From: Aquificota bacterium
GTDB taxonomy: Bacteria > Thermosulfidibacterota > Thermosulfidibacteria > Thermosulfidibacterales > Thermosulfidibacteraceae
Length of the DNA: 29,646 bases
Reading direction: 5' to 3'
NCBI GenBank assembly: GCA_015494645.1
Contig: WGAU01000089.1
Span: 1-29,646 of the forward strand
Below are positions 14,711-23,215 of this stretch, piece by piece (the first letter of the stretch is position 1; every line of letters starts with the position of its first letter). Made by a program: the position numbers and the translations under genes. The notes below the pieces were generated by a model. The model worked only from the letters and a program-made list of their open reading frames with translations, had not been told where the DNA came from and did no database searches.

Positions 14711-16477
14711 ATGGCTGAGTATAAGAAAGGGGCTATGTTTCTGGTAGAAGGGGATAAACCTCAGGATGTTTTTGTCCCTGAGGAGTTTACAGAAGAGCAG
14801 CGCATGTTTGCTAAGACCGCTGAGGATTTTGTCAGAAACGAGGTGATTCCCAAGTCTGATGAAATAGAGAAGAAGAACTACGATGTGCTTGTTTCTTTGT
14901 TCAAGCAGGCTGGAGAGCTTGGACTTTTGGGAGCGGAGGTTCCTGAGGAGTATGGTGGTTTGGGGCTGGATAAGGTTTCAGCCATGCTAATTTCTGAGAA
15001 GCTCTCAAGTGGACAGGGATCCTTTGCCACCACGGTAGCAGCCCACACAGGTATAGGTACCTTGCCCATTGTTTACTTTGGAACAGAAGAGCAGAAACAG
15101 AGGTATCTTCCTGGCCTGGCTTCTGGAGAGAAGATAGCTGCCTACGCCTTGACAGAGACCAATGCTGGTTCCGATGCTATGAACATAAAGACTAAGGCTG
15201 TGCTTGATGGTGACTACTGGGTCCTCAACGGCTCCAAGCAGTTCATCACCAACGCTGGCTTTGCCGACGTTTTTATCGTCTATGCCAAGGTGGATGGGGA
15301 GAAGCATGCAGCCTTCATAGTCGAGAAGGGATATGAGGGCTTTTCCATAGGACCGGAAGAGCACAAGATGGGTATTGTGGGATCGTCCACCTGTCCTCTC
15401 TACTTTGATAATTGTAAAGTTCCTAAGGGAAACCTTCTCGGCGGTGAGGAGTGGATTGGGAAGGGACATCTTATCGCTTTCAATATACTGAACATCGGTC
15501 GCTACAAGCTTGGAATGGCATGCGTGGGTAGTTCCAAGTACGCTATTGAAGAAGCGGTTAAGTATGCCAACCAGAGGAGTCAGTTTGGCGTGCCCATCTC
15601 CTCCTTTGACATGATAAAAGAAAAGATAGCCCGTATGACCACGAGGGCTTGGGTGTTGGAATCTGCTGCTTACAGAACTGCTGGGCTTTTGGATGCAGGC
15701 CTTGCAGAGCTTAAGGATAGAAGTCCCATTGACGCCATATCCGAGTATGCCGTTGAATGTTCCATATTGAAGGTTTTCGGATCGGAGGTACTTGATTCTA
15801 TCGTTGACGATATGGTGCAGATCTACGGTGGTTATGGATTCACCGAAGAGTATCCCGCTGCCCGTGCCTACAGGGACTCCAGAATCAATAGAATCTTTGA
15901 AGGAACCAACGAAATAAACAGGCTTGTTATAGTGGCCATGCTGGGCAGGAAGGCCATGAAGGGAGACATACCTCTGGTGCAGGCGGCCACTCAAGTGGGC
16001 AAGGAGATCATGACTCTTATGCCCATGAGCCTGCTCAAACCCGGCTTCCTTGCGGAAGAAAAGCTTGCCGTTGAAATGGCAAGAAAGCTTCTCCTCATGG
16101 TGGCTGGCCTTGCCACTCAGAAACTGAAGGACAAGCTGAGAGACGAGCAGATAGTGGTTGAAGCTTTAGCCGATATGGTGATTGATCTTTACGCCATGGA
16201 GAGTGCCCTTTTGAGGGCTTTGAAGATTGCAGAGACCAGTGGAGAGGAGAAGGTAAAGTATCAGGCTGCTATGGTGAAGTACTTCTTTGCCGAGACCTTC
16301 CCCAAGATGGCCCTTAACGCCACAAAAGCTCTCTGTGCTTTTGAGTCTGGAGATACTTTAAGAACCCAGCTTTCCATTGTTAGAAAACTTACCCGCTGGT
16401 ACATTCCCGCCAATCTTGTTCAGCTTATCAGGGACATTGCTGGGAAGGTCATTGAGGAGGAAAAGTACTGCTTCTGA
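14711..16477 (+). CDS. fadE: Long-chain acyl-CoA dehydrogenase, FadE (YusJ)-type
   Basis: A 588-aa FAD enzyme that makes the first double bond of acyl-CoA in beta-oxidation. The acyl-CoA dehydrogenase core runs to about residue 410: AYALTETNAGSDAMNIKTKA near the flavin, then SRINRIFEGTNEINRLVIVA with the catalytic Glu397. About 175 extra C-terminal helical residues follow, as in very-long-chain dehydrogenases and Bacillus FadE (594 aa). GGGAGGTG lies ahead of the ATG. It ends the first fad operon; a possible terminator follows. Electron-transfer flavoprotein genes, needed to reoxidise the FAD, are not in the window. Confidence 0.94.
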   Translation: MAEYKKGAMFLVEGDKPQDVFVPEEFTEEQRMFAKTAEDFVRNEVIPKSDEIEKKNYDVLVSLFKQAGELGLLGAEVPEEYGGLGLDKVSAMLISEKLSSGQGSFATTVAAHTGIGTLPIVYFGTEEQKQRYLPGLASGEKIAAYALTETNAGSDAMNIKTKAVLDGDYWVLNGSKQFITNAGFADVFIVYAKVDGEKHAAFIVEKGYEGFSIGPEEHKMGIVGSSTCPLYFDNCKVPKGNLLGGEEWIGKGHLIAFNILNIGRYKLGMACVGSSKYAIEEAVKYANQRSQFGVPISSFDMIKEKIARMTTRAWVLESAAYRTAGLLDAGLAELKDRSPIDAISEYAVECSILKVFGSEVLDSIVDDMVQIYGGYGFTEEYPAARAYRDSRINRIFEGTNEINRLVIVAMLGRKAMKGDIPLVQAATQVGKEIMTLMPMSLLKPGFLAEEKLAVEMARKLLLMVAGLATQKLKDKLRDEQIVVEALADMVIDLYAMESALLRALKIAETSGEEKVKYQAAMVKYFFAETFPKMALNATKALCAFESGDTLRTQLSIVRKLTRWYIPANLVQLIRDIAGKVIEEEKYCF

Positions 16478-16486
16478 TACAGGTGC

Positions 16487-16503
16487 GGGGGGCTGCCCTC
16501 CCC
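16487..16503 (+). terminator. Possible terminator after fadE
   Basis: GGGGGG (16487-16492) can pair with CUCCCC/CCUCCCC ending at 16503 through a six-pair stem that includes one G-U pair, with a five-base loop. A broken T-rich tract (CCTTTTCTCCTTTTC) begins about eight bases later. The hairpin is short and the tract is interrupted, so it is only a candidate. Confidence 0.35.
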
Positions 16504-16559
16504 TCGCCCTCCTTTTCTCCTTTTCAAAACCAAGTTTCTGTATTAGTTCCCTCCTTTGG

Positions 16560-16588
16560 TTTACAATATCAGCTCTATCTGCTAACTA
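16560..16588 (+). promoter_or_regulatory. Weak candidate promoter for the second lipid operon
   Basis: TTTACA (16560-16565) and TAACTA (16583-16588) are 17 bases apart, with a TG extended -10 just before TAACTA. The -10 is poor. This 153-base gap is the only place where the nine-gene run from 16631 could begin a separate transcript. No FadR-type palindrome was found in the gap. Confidence 0.25.
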
Positions 16589-16630
16589 TAAGCGTGTTGT
16601 CTATTCTCAATCTCTTCAGGAGGTAAAACC

Positions 16631-17290
16631 ATGAAGAGAACCTTTTTTCTGGTTGTGGCGTTCTCTTTAATTTTTCTATGGATCTTCATTGCGGCGAATG
16701 CATCTGAACAGTGTTCGGAAATAATAAAATCGAGTTTTGAAAAATGGCAAAAGGTAAAGGATTACACCTGCACCATGTATGCCTACAACAGAAAAGGCAA
16801 CGAGGAAGATGTGAGGCTTTATGAGTACAAGTTCCTTAAGCCCAATTACGTTTACATGAAGGTGCTGGAGGGAAGGAGCAAGAAGGCCAAGGTGTTTTAC
16901 GATCCTGTAAAGGACAAGGTTAAGGGGTGCAAAAAGATACTTTGGGGTTATATCTGTAAGACCTTTGATCCTTCCGACAAAAAGGTGACGTCCATAAGAG
17001 GTGCTAAGGTATACGAGAGCAGTATGGGTTATATACTTGATGAGGCTAAAAGTTTGCTTCCAAGTGGTGTTGCCTGTTTGGTGAAGGATGGGGATAACTT
17101 TGTGGTTCTGGAATTTTCCTCCAGTGCTCCTTTTGAGCAGGATGTGAGTCGCTTAAAGGTGTATATAGACAAAAGTATGGGATTGCCTGTTAAGTGGGAG
17201 AAGTTTGCCGGTGAGTTGTTGGTTAATAAGGTTGAGCTTAGAGATGTTAAGTTGAATTTGGGTTTGACTTTGAAAGATTTAAAACCGTAA
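16631..17290 (+). CDS. Secreted LolA-like protein (DUF1571-like)
   Basis: A 219-aa protein with a Sec signal peptide (residues about 4-24, cleavage near NAS-EQ). The mature part is beta-rich and has repeated strand patterns such as YEYKFLKPNYVYMKVLEGRS and later DVSRLKVYIDKSMGLPVKWE, as in the LolA/DUF1571 half-barrel fold that binds lipid or lipoprotein acyl chains. Five Cys occur in the mature chain, unusual for classical LolA. It may carry lipids or lipoproteins across the periplasm. AGGAGG lies eight bases before the ATG. It begins the second operon, 16 bases before fadD. The fold call is inferred, and a lipoprotein anchor is absent. Confidence 0.65.
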   Translation: MKRTFFLVVAFSLIFLWIFIAANASEQCSEIIKSSFEKWQKVKDYTCTMYAYNRKGNEEDVRLYEYKFLKPNYVYMKVLEGRSKKAKVFYDPVKDKVKGCKKILWGYICKTFDPSDKKVTSIRGAKVYESSMGYILDEAKSLLPSGVACLVKDGDNFVVLEFSSSAPFEQDVSRLKVYIDKSMGLPVKWEKFAGELLVNKVELRDVKLNLGLTLKDLKP

Positions 17291-17306
17291 GAACGGAGGG
17301 GGTGGG

Positions 17307-19019
17307 ATGTCTGTGGAGACATCAAGTGTTTACCTTCAAAAGCCCTGGCTTAAGCATTATCCTAATGCTGTTCCTGAAAGCCTTGAATATCCGGATGAGC
17401 CTGTTTTCTGGCTTTTAGAGAACGCTTACAAGCAATTTCCGAACAACGAGGCTATAGTATTCTACGATAGAAAAATGACCTATGCTGAGTTGTATCAGAA
17501 TGCTTTATGGTTTGCCGGTGCTTTACAAGAGCTTGGTGTTAAAAAAGGGGATAGGGTAGCTTTGCTTCTTCCCAACTGTCCTGCGTACCCAATTGCATAT
17601 TATGCTATAGCCAAAATAGGGGGCATAGTTGCTCAATTTAATCCTCTCTATACAGAAAGAGAGCTTGAAAAGCTGATAGAGGATAGTGGAGCTAAAATAG
17701 CTGTCACATTGGATGTTCTTGCTTATAAATTTAACGAACTTGCCTCATCAAAAAAGATAGATGCTCTTATTATAGCCAAGCTTAGGAAGTTTCTTCCTTT
17801 TCCTCTAAACCTGCTTGCTCCGCTCAAGACTTTGAAAGAGCCTAAGTTTAAGGCGCCTTCTGGCTTTCCCGTGTATGATTTCTCTTCAATGATAGCAAAG
17901 AGGCTCTTTCCGAAGCCTGTGGGGATAAATCCTAAAGAAGATGTGGCTGTTTTTCAGTACACCGGTGGAACTACAGGGCTTGCCAAAGCGGCCATGCTTA
18001 CCCATAGCAACGTGGTTTGCAACACTATACAGACTGCTTCCTGGGCATATATGGCGGAGAAAGGAAAGGAAGTGGTTATGTGTGTGCTTCCCTTCTTCCA
18101 TGTTTACGGTATGACTGTGGGAATGAATGTTGGAATATTTTTGGGAGGGAAGCTTGTCTTAGAGCCGAGGTTTGAGGTTGAGAGAGTTGTAAAGCTTATA
18201 GAAAAGTATAGGGTAACTCTGTTTCCAGGTGTTCCTACCATTTATGTGGCAATAAATAAGTATGTTTCGGAAAGCTCAAAAAAGGTGGATCTTTCTTCTG
18301 TTAAGTTTTGCTTGAGCGGTGGTGCTCCCTTGCCTGTGGAGGTTGCAGAGAGATTTGAGGAGCTTACAGGGGGCAAGCTTAGGGAAGGATACGGCCTTTC
18401 CGAGTCTTCTCCAGTTACCCATGCCAATTTGCCCGATGCCCCTCCAAGAAAAGGCAGCATAGGCATTCCTATCCCCGATACCTTAGCCAAAGTGGTAGAT
18501 CCAGCAACGGGTGAGGAGCTGCCCGTTGGTGAACCGGGGGAGCTTTGTATAAAAGGACCTCAGGTTATGAAGGGCTACTGGAACAGACCTGAAGAAACAA
18601 AAGCTGCTTTGGACGAGAATGGATGGTTGCATACTGGAGATATAGCCTACATGGATGAGGATGGGTACTTTTACATAGTTGATAGGAAGAAAGACATGAT
18701 AATAGCGGGAGGATACAACATCTATCCTCGAGAGGTAGAGGAAGTTCTTTACCAGCATCCCAAGGTACTTGAGTGTGCTGTTATAGGTGTTCCTGATGAG
18801 TACAGGGGAGAAACGGTTAAAGCCTTTATCGTGTTGAGGCCCGGCGAAGTTGCCACAGAGCAGGAGATAATAGAGTTTTGCAAGAAGAATTTGGCTGCTT
18901 ACAAGGTGCCTAAACTGGTGGAATTTGTGGATGAGCTTCCAAAATCTGCTGTTGGAAAGGTGCTGAGAAGAATATTGAGGGAAAGAGAGGAGCTTAAGAG
19001 AAAGCAGAAAGAATCATAA
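17307..19019 (+). CDS. fadD: Long-chain acyl-CoA synthetase
   Basis: A 570-aa AMP-forming ligase that activates fatty acids to acyl-CoA at the inner face of the membrane. The nucleotide loop YTGGTTGLAKAAMLTH (from residue 218) matches E. coli FadD in its unusual AKxAM form. Other signatures are GYGLSESSP, the GWLHTGDIAYMDEDGYFYIV segment followed by DRKKDMIIAGGYNIYP, and PKSAVGKVLRR with the catalytic Lys near the C-terminus. GGAGGGGG lies ahead of the ATG. It sits 14 bases before fadL, linking import to activation. Confidence 0.95.
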   Translation: MSVETSSVYLQKPWLKHYPNAVPESLEYPDEPVFWLLENAYKQFPNNEAIVFYDRKMTYAELYQNALWFAGALQELGVKKGDRVALLLPNCPAYPIAYYAIAKIGGIVAQFNPLYTERELEKLIEDSGAKIAVTLDVLAYKFNELASSKKIDALIIAKLRKFLPFPLNLLAPLKTLKEPKFKAPSGFPVYDFSSMIAKRLFPKPVGINPKEDVAVFQYTGGTTGLAKAAMLTHSNVVCNTIQTASWAYMAEKGKEVVMCVLPFFHVYGMTVGMNVGIFLGGKLVLEPRFEVERVVKLIEKYRVTLFPGVPTIYVAINKYVSESSKKVDLSSVKFCLSGGAPLPVEVAERFEELTGGKLREGYGLSESSPVTHANLPDAPPRKGSIGIPIPDTLAKVVDPATGEELPVGEPGELCIKGPQVMKGYWNRPEETKAALDENGWLHTGDIAYMDEDGYFYIVDRKKDMIIAGGYNIYPREVEEVLYQHPKVLECAVIGVPDEYRGETVKAFIVLRPGEVATEQEIIEFCKKNLAAYKVPKLVEFVDELPKSAVGKVLRRILREREELKRKQKES

Positions 19020-19033
19020 AGGAGGCGTGGATT

Positions 19034-20488
19034 ATGAAAAAATTGGCAGTAGTTTTCGTCTTTTTGTTTTTGTTTTCTTCTTATTCCTTTGCTGCCCATG
19101 TGGACACTTTGGGTATAGGTGCTAAGGCATCTGCTATGGGAGGAGCTTTTACCGCTCAGGCTGATGATTTTTCAGCTCTTTATTACAACCCTGCAGGTCT
19201 TGCTCAGATTAGAAACCCTGAGTTGTCTGTGGGTGTGGCTTTGGTCAATGCTAATCTCGCTGCTCACGGCCATTTGGTTGATAAATCGGCTGCTTCCATG
19301 GGTTATGTGGAGGATAGGGAGACCAATGTTAGGGATGATACACAGTTGTTGGTCTATCCTCATTGGGGGTTGATATATCCCTTAAAAAGCAAAGTTTTTG
19401 GAAAGGAGGTTACCCTCGGTATAGGTGGATACGTTCCCTACGGACTGTGGCACAAAGAGAATCCAGATCCGGATGAGAATGTGTTGGCTTATTCTGCTTA
19501 TGAGGCTTACTACTACAGAGTTGTGCATTTCCAGCCGACAATTGCAGTTAAACTTACCGATAAGCTGTATTTTGGGGTTGGTCTTGCTTTAGGAGAGTCA
19601 AGGGCGGCTCAGAAAAGGAGGATATATGTTCCTGCAGAAGTGAGATCCGCTGTTCTTCTCAACCCGGCTGCTTATGCTTTGGATAATATGTACAACGGAA
19701 AGTTAAAGCTGAGATTTAGAGACGATTTTAACTGGTCTTTGAACTTTGGTTTGCTGTATAGACTGAGGGATAACCTACACATAGGGTTGACTTACAGGGG
19801 ACTTACGAAAACGCGTTTTTACTTGACCGGAACTGCTTATGACAAATTCGGGAACAGAATAGATAAAATCCATGGACATATGTGTTACGATCATCCTGAA
19901 CAGGTAGCTTTGGGAGTTATGTGGAGGCCGTTCAAGAGGCTTACTATAGAGGCTGATCTGGAGTGGGTGCATTGGGATAGGAACTCTTATATGAAGGTGT
20001 CCTACAACAAGTATTTGTTTGAAGATTACTTCAGGGCTTATCTTTCTGGGGCTGGTTTACCTGCTCCTGCTGTTGAGGCTTATATTCAGTCTTTGAAAGA
20101 GGAAGGTGTTGTCCACAAAAGTGTGTATATAAAGCGCAGGTGGCGTAATACTGTTAAGTTCCATCTGGGAACCCAATATGAGCTTAACGATTGGGTAACC
20201 TTGAGGGCAGGTTACTTCTACGATCCTACCACGGTGCCTGAAGAGACCATGGAGTTGGGTTTTGCCGATGCTACCAAGAGGCTGCTTGCAGTAGGTGCAG
20301 GCTTCAAGCTTTGGGGTGGGAAAGTTGTGGTAGATGTTGCCTATCAATACCTGATGACCAATGGAAGAAGGATTGTTGGTTGGAACGATAGTGAGAATCT
20401 AAACCATGATTTTGCGGGGGCGGATAACTCTGTGTATGTGAGAGGAAGTGCCCAGTACTACTCTGTGACTCTGACATACAAGTTTTAA
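19034..20488 (+). CDS. fadL: FadL/TodX-family outer membrane fatty acid channel
   Basis: A 484-aa outer-membrane beta-barrel. A signal peptide (about 1-20, ending SFA) is followed by the FadL N-terminal plug region, with GIGAKASAMGGAFTAQADDF and SALYYNPAGLAQ, which is nearly invariant in OmpP1/FadL/TodX proteins. Alternating hydrophobic strands fill the rest, and the chain ends YYSVTLTYKF with the terminal Phe typical of barrel proteins. It takes up long-chain fatty acids or similar hydrophobic molecules. AAAGGAGG lies ahead of the ATG. It lies 11 bases before the VolA-like lipase, a pairing also found in Vibrio. Confidence 0.93.
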   Translation: MKKLAVVFVFLFLFSSYSFAAHVDTLGIGAKASAMGGAFTAQADDFSALYYNPAGLAQIRNPELSVGVALVNANLAAHGHLVDKSAASMGYVEDRETNVRDDTQLLVYPHWGLIYPLKSKVFGKEVTLGIGGYVPYGLWHKENPDPDENVLAYSAYEAYYYRVVHFQPTIAVKLTDKLYFGVGLALGESRAAQKRRIYVPAEVRSAVLLNPAAYALDNMYNGKLKLRFRDDFNWSLNFGLLYRLRDNLHIGLTYRGLTKTRFYLTGTAYDKFGNRIDKIHGHMCYDHPEQVALGVMWRPFKRLTIEADLEWVHWDRNSYMKVSYNKYLFEDYFRAYLSGAGLPAPAVEAYIQSLKEEGVVHKSVYIKRRWRNTVKFHLGTQYELNDWVTLRAGYFYDPTTVPEETMELGFADATKRLLAVGAGFKLWGGKVVVDVAYQYLMTNGRRIVGWNDSENLNHDFAGADNSVYVRGSAQYYSVTLTYKF

Positions 20489-20499
20489 GGAGGACCGTT

Positions 20500-22728
20500 A
20501 TGAAAGGTAGCAAGAGGCTTTTTTATTTAGTAATATTCTTGCTGGCATCTTCCATTGTATCTTTTGCAGGCAGGTATCCGGGTAAAGAGGCTTTGCCTCC
20601 TAATGTGAAGGAAGACGGGCTTAGAATCGTCTTCTCTTTTGACACTCCTGATAAGGCTATTTTGCCTTTCCCAAACGATCTGGTGTGGTCAATAGCTGCA
20701 AAAAGAGCGGGTCTGTCAGAGGCTTTTGTAGTTCTTCCAGTTGAGGAGGCTTCTTCAGCAGAGGAGGCAGCACTTTATGCCCTCGTAAATGCTGCAAGAT
20801 TCAAGGGGTTTTCTCCCAATATGTTTATAACTGTTCCAATTTCTAAAAATACCCCACTGACAAATGTTGATGGGCATTACAGACTTATAGATCTTACGGA
20901 TTTGCAAACTTGTGCATATTCAGGTTTTTCTTCTCCTTCTTGTTCAAGTGTTGATGATACTAATAGGCTTGTATTTAGGCAGATGGGTTATTTACTTCGT
21001 TTCTATCCAGTGGAACCTTTGGATCCTGGACATCAGTACGTTTTTGTTTTGTTGAAGGGAATTGTTTCAAAGGAAGGAGAGTTGCTTGGAAAGCCATGGA
21101 ATGCGCAGATATTTGATTCTGTTACGCCGCTTGAGGGTCCTATTGAGGAGGTAAGAGCCAAGTTTGGTTATCTGTACGATGTTCTTTCTGCATTCAACCC
21201 AGTCTTCAGTAGGGATAATGTGCTTGTTCTTGTACCCTTCACTGTGGCTTCAAAGACCTTGTCCTCTAAGGCCTTTGCTTTGATGCAGGAGTGCATAGAA
21301 AACTACGCGGATGTTGGGAAAGAAGCGGTAGCTCAATGTGTAGTGGAAGGTTACTCTCAGGCTCCACAGGTATATACTCTTTCTTATGGAGATGCAGACG
21401 GTGATGGTATTTTAGATGTTGGAAAGGAAGCCTATGGCTTGATAGCGGCGATTAAGGTGCTGTTTGGTACCTACCATCAGGTTAATCCTGATTCTGCGGC
21501 CTTTTGTTCCTCTTTTGTTGACTATGGAAGATCCGTGGTTAAGTCCTTTAAGGTTTCGTATTTGGCTGTTTATGCCGAAGATATTTTGAAGGCCTACAAG
21601 CTTGGAGATACAGCTTCTCTTGCTACATATGTGCAACAGTTGATGCAAAAGGAGGATTACAGAGAGAATGTACCTTTTAGGATATATGGATCCACCAATT
21701 ACGATGGAACCCTTCTCATGTATCAGCATGGACTTGGTGGTGATAAAAGTATCGGGCAAGTGGTGTCTTATGTGGTTGGAAAAACTGTTCTGGCTATGGA
21801 TCTTCCTTGGCATGGGGATAGAGTGGCTCCAACGGGACCATGCTCTAAGTCTGGGGTGTGCTTTTTAACTCCCAATATTCCACAGGACAGGATCAACTTC
21901 TATCAAGCTATTTTAGATCAGACGGTTTTAATGCTTGTTGCCAGAAGTGGATGTTTGGATCTTAACGGGGACGGCTTCCCTGGTGATATTCCTGCAAAAT
22001 TCTTTTACTCTGGTATATCCCTGGGAGGAATAACAGGATCCATGTTTACTTCTTTAAACTACGATCTGATGAATGGGTTGGGTGTAGACAAGGCTGTTTT
22101 GAATGTTGGAGGTGGCAATTATGCTGCTCTTGTGGATGAGGCAAAGAGAGCAGCTATACAGAAGCTCATATGCAAAACTATAGGCGGAGAAAAGTATGGC
22201 TTCGACTGTGCTGATGACAGCCAAGCTTCAATTTTTGCGGATAATGCAAGGTTGTATTTGGCTTACGATATAACTATGGGCCTTTTGCAGACCTTGCTTG
22301 ATCCTTCAGATCCCTCTTATGTTGTAAGAGCAGCTCTTGGAGGTAGGGGGGATTTCATAGGTAAAGTCATTTTGCAAAGTGCCTTTGGCGACACTTTTGT
22401 TCCCAATGTGAGCAACGAAGCTCTTGCAAGAGCCTTTGGGTATTCCCAAGTCAATACGGTAATGTCTGTTTTGGATGTGTCTACATCACCGGGTTGGTAC
22501 ATGTTTGGAGATGAAAGCAACTGGGCGGTGCATTCCTTTGCCTTTACCGCAGGACTTTACCAACTCTGCGGTTTGCCGGAAGATGCTATGGAGGATCAGA
22601 AGCTTGCCTGTTTGCTTCACATATATCCGGAACTTCAGCCTTACGAGGACTACATTAATCCGAGTGCTATAGAGGCCCTTATGAATGCTTCTTGGTATCA
22701 ACTAAAGGGCTTTTTCTGGAGTGAGTAG
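20500..22728 (+). CDS. Secreted VolA/Pla-1-cef-like lipase
   Basis: A 742-aa exported alpha/beta-hydrolase. A signal peptide (about 5-23) is followed by a 300-residue N-terminal region beginning with the PFPNDLVW segment usual in the Pla-1/cef extracellular lipase family. The hydrolase part has YQHGLGGDKS as oxyanion region, nucleophile Ser507 in GISLGG, probable Asp631 in FGDTFVP and His678 in WAVHSF. Two calcium-type loops are visible: DADGDGILD at 298-306 and DLNGDG at 487-492. Vibrio VolA frees fatty acid from lysophosphatidylcholine at the cell surface and is encoded next to a FadL; the same pairing occurs here. No lipobox Cys follows the signal, unlike VolA. The true lipid substrate is unknown. 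Confidence 0.8.
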   Translation: MKGSKRLFYLVIFLLASSIVSFAGRYPGKEALPPNVKEDGLRIVFSFDTPDKAILPFPNDLVWSIAAKRAGLSEAFVVLPVEEASSAEEAALYALVNAARFKGFSPNMFITVPISKNTPLTNVDGHYRLIDLTDLQTCAYSGFSSPSCSSVDDTNRLVFRQMGYLLRFYPVEPLDPGHQYVFVLLKGIVSKEGELLGKPWNAQIFDSVTPLEGPIEEVRAKFGYLYDVLSAFNPVFSRDNVLVLVPFTVASKTLSSKAFALMQECIENYADVGKEAVAQCVVEGYSQAPQVYTLSYGDADGDGILDVGKEAYGLIAAIKVLFGTYHQVNPDSAAFCSSFVDYGRSVVKSFKVSYLAVYAEDILKAYKLGDTASLATYVQQLMQKEDYRENVPFRIYGSTNYDGTLLMYQHGLGGDKSIGQVVSYVVGKTVLAMDLPWHGDRVAPTGPCSKSGVCFLTPNIPQDRINFYQAILDQTVLMLVARSGCLDLNGDGFPGDIPAKFFYSGISLGGITGSMFTSLNYDLMNGLGVDKAVLNVGGGNYAALVDEAKRAAIQKLICKTIGGEKYGFDCADDSQASIFADNARLYLAYDITMGLLQTLLDPSDPSYVVRAALGGRGDFIGKVILQSAFGDTFVPNVSNEALARAFGYSQVNTVMSVLDVSTSPGWYMFGDESNWAVHSFAFTAGLYQLCGLPEDAMEDQKLACLLHIYPELQPYEDYINPSAIEALMNASWYQLKGFFWSE

Positions 22729-23215
22729 ATCCTATGGGGTAAAGCTGCTTATAGTATTTGTGGGGGTGCTTGCTGAGGTAGCTTCAAGGCTCTGTGGAAG
22801 GCTCAGAGTTGCTGAGCTTTCCGCAGAGCCTTTTTCTTTTTGTTTTTGTGTGGATAGAGTCTCCGTTTGTGCGCGTATAGATGATAAAGGATTTAGAATA
22901 CTTCCCTTAGGACCTGAGGCAACATTGAGGATCGCTTTTAAAGATGCAGGATCGGCCGTTAAGGTTTTCCTGGGTGTTGTCTCCATTCCCAAAGCCTTTG
23001 CTCAGGGATGGATGTGGGTTGAAGGTCCCATTGAGCAGGCTGTTGCCGTAACGAGGTTCTTTGAGAGGTTTGAGGCGGTACTGTTTCCCTATTACCCTTT
23101 CAGATACCTATTTAGGGGAAAACCTTCTTTCAGTTTTAGAAGGGTTACTTTAAGGGTGCTTCTTTATGCTTCGTGTCTTTTAGTTCCTTTTATTATGCCT
23201 TTGAGGTGGAAGTGA
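22721..23215 (+). CDS. SCP2-like lipid-binding protein with terminal hydrophobic segments
   Basis: A 164-aa protein starting at GTG inside the last eight bases of the lipase gene. A hydrophobic N-terminal stretch (about 7-22) may be a signal or anchor. The middle region looks like an SCP2 domain: GPEATLRIAFKDAGSAVKVF, then LGVVSIPKAFAQGWMWVEGP and IEQAVAVTRFFERFEAVLFP, where SCP2 proteins have a similar acidic-to-hydrophobic pattern and a GxxxxxG element. A second hydrophobic stretch (about 140-158) closes the chain. SCP2 domains bind acyl-CoA, fatty acids or sterols. Placed between lipase and alcohol dehydrogenase, it could pass lipid between them. The domain call is by pattern and not certain. 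Confidence 0.5.
   Translation: MSRSYGVKLLIVFVGVLAEVASRLCGRLRVAELSAEPFSFCFCVDRVSVCARIDDKGFRILPLGPEATLRIAFKDAGSAVKVFLGVVSIPKAFAQGWMWVEGPIEQAVAVTRFFERFEAVLFPYYPFRYLFRGKPSFSFRRVTLRVLLYASCLLVPFIMPLRWK

Noticed and set aside
15005..15994. Long antisense open frame inside fadE (329 codons), and another of 239 codons inside fadN (11128-11847)
   Set aside because: They lie opposite strongly conserved enzymes, have no family resemblance and no ribosome site, and reflect the codon bias of the fad genes.
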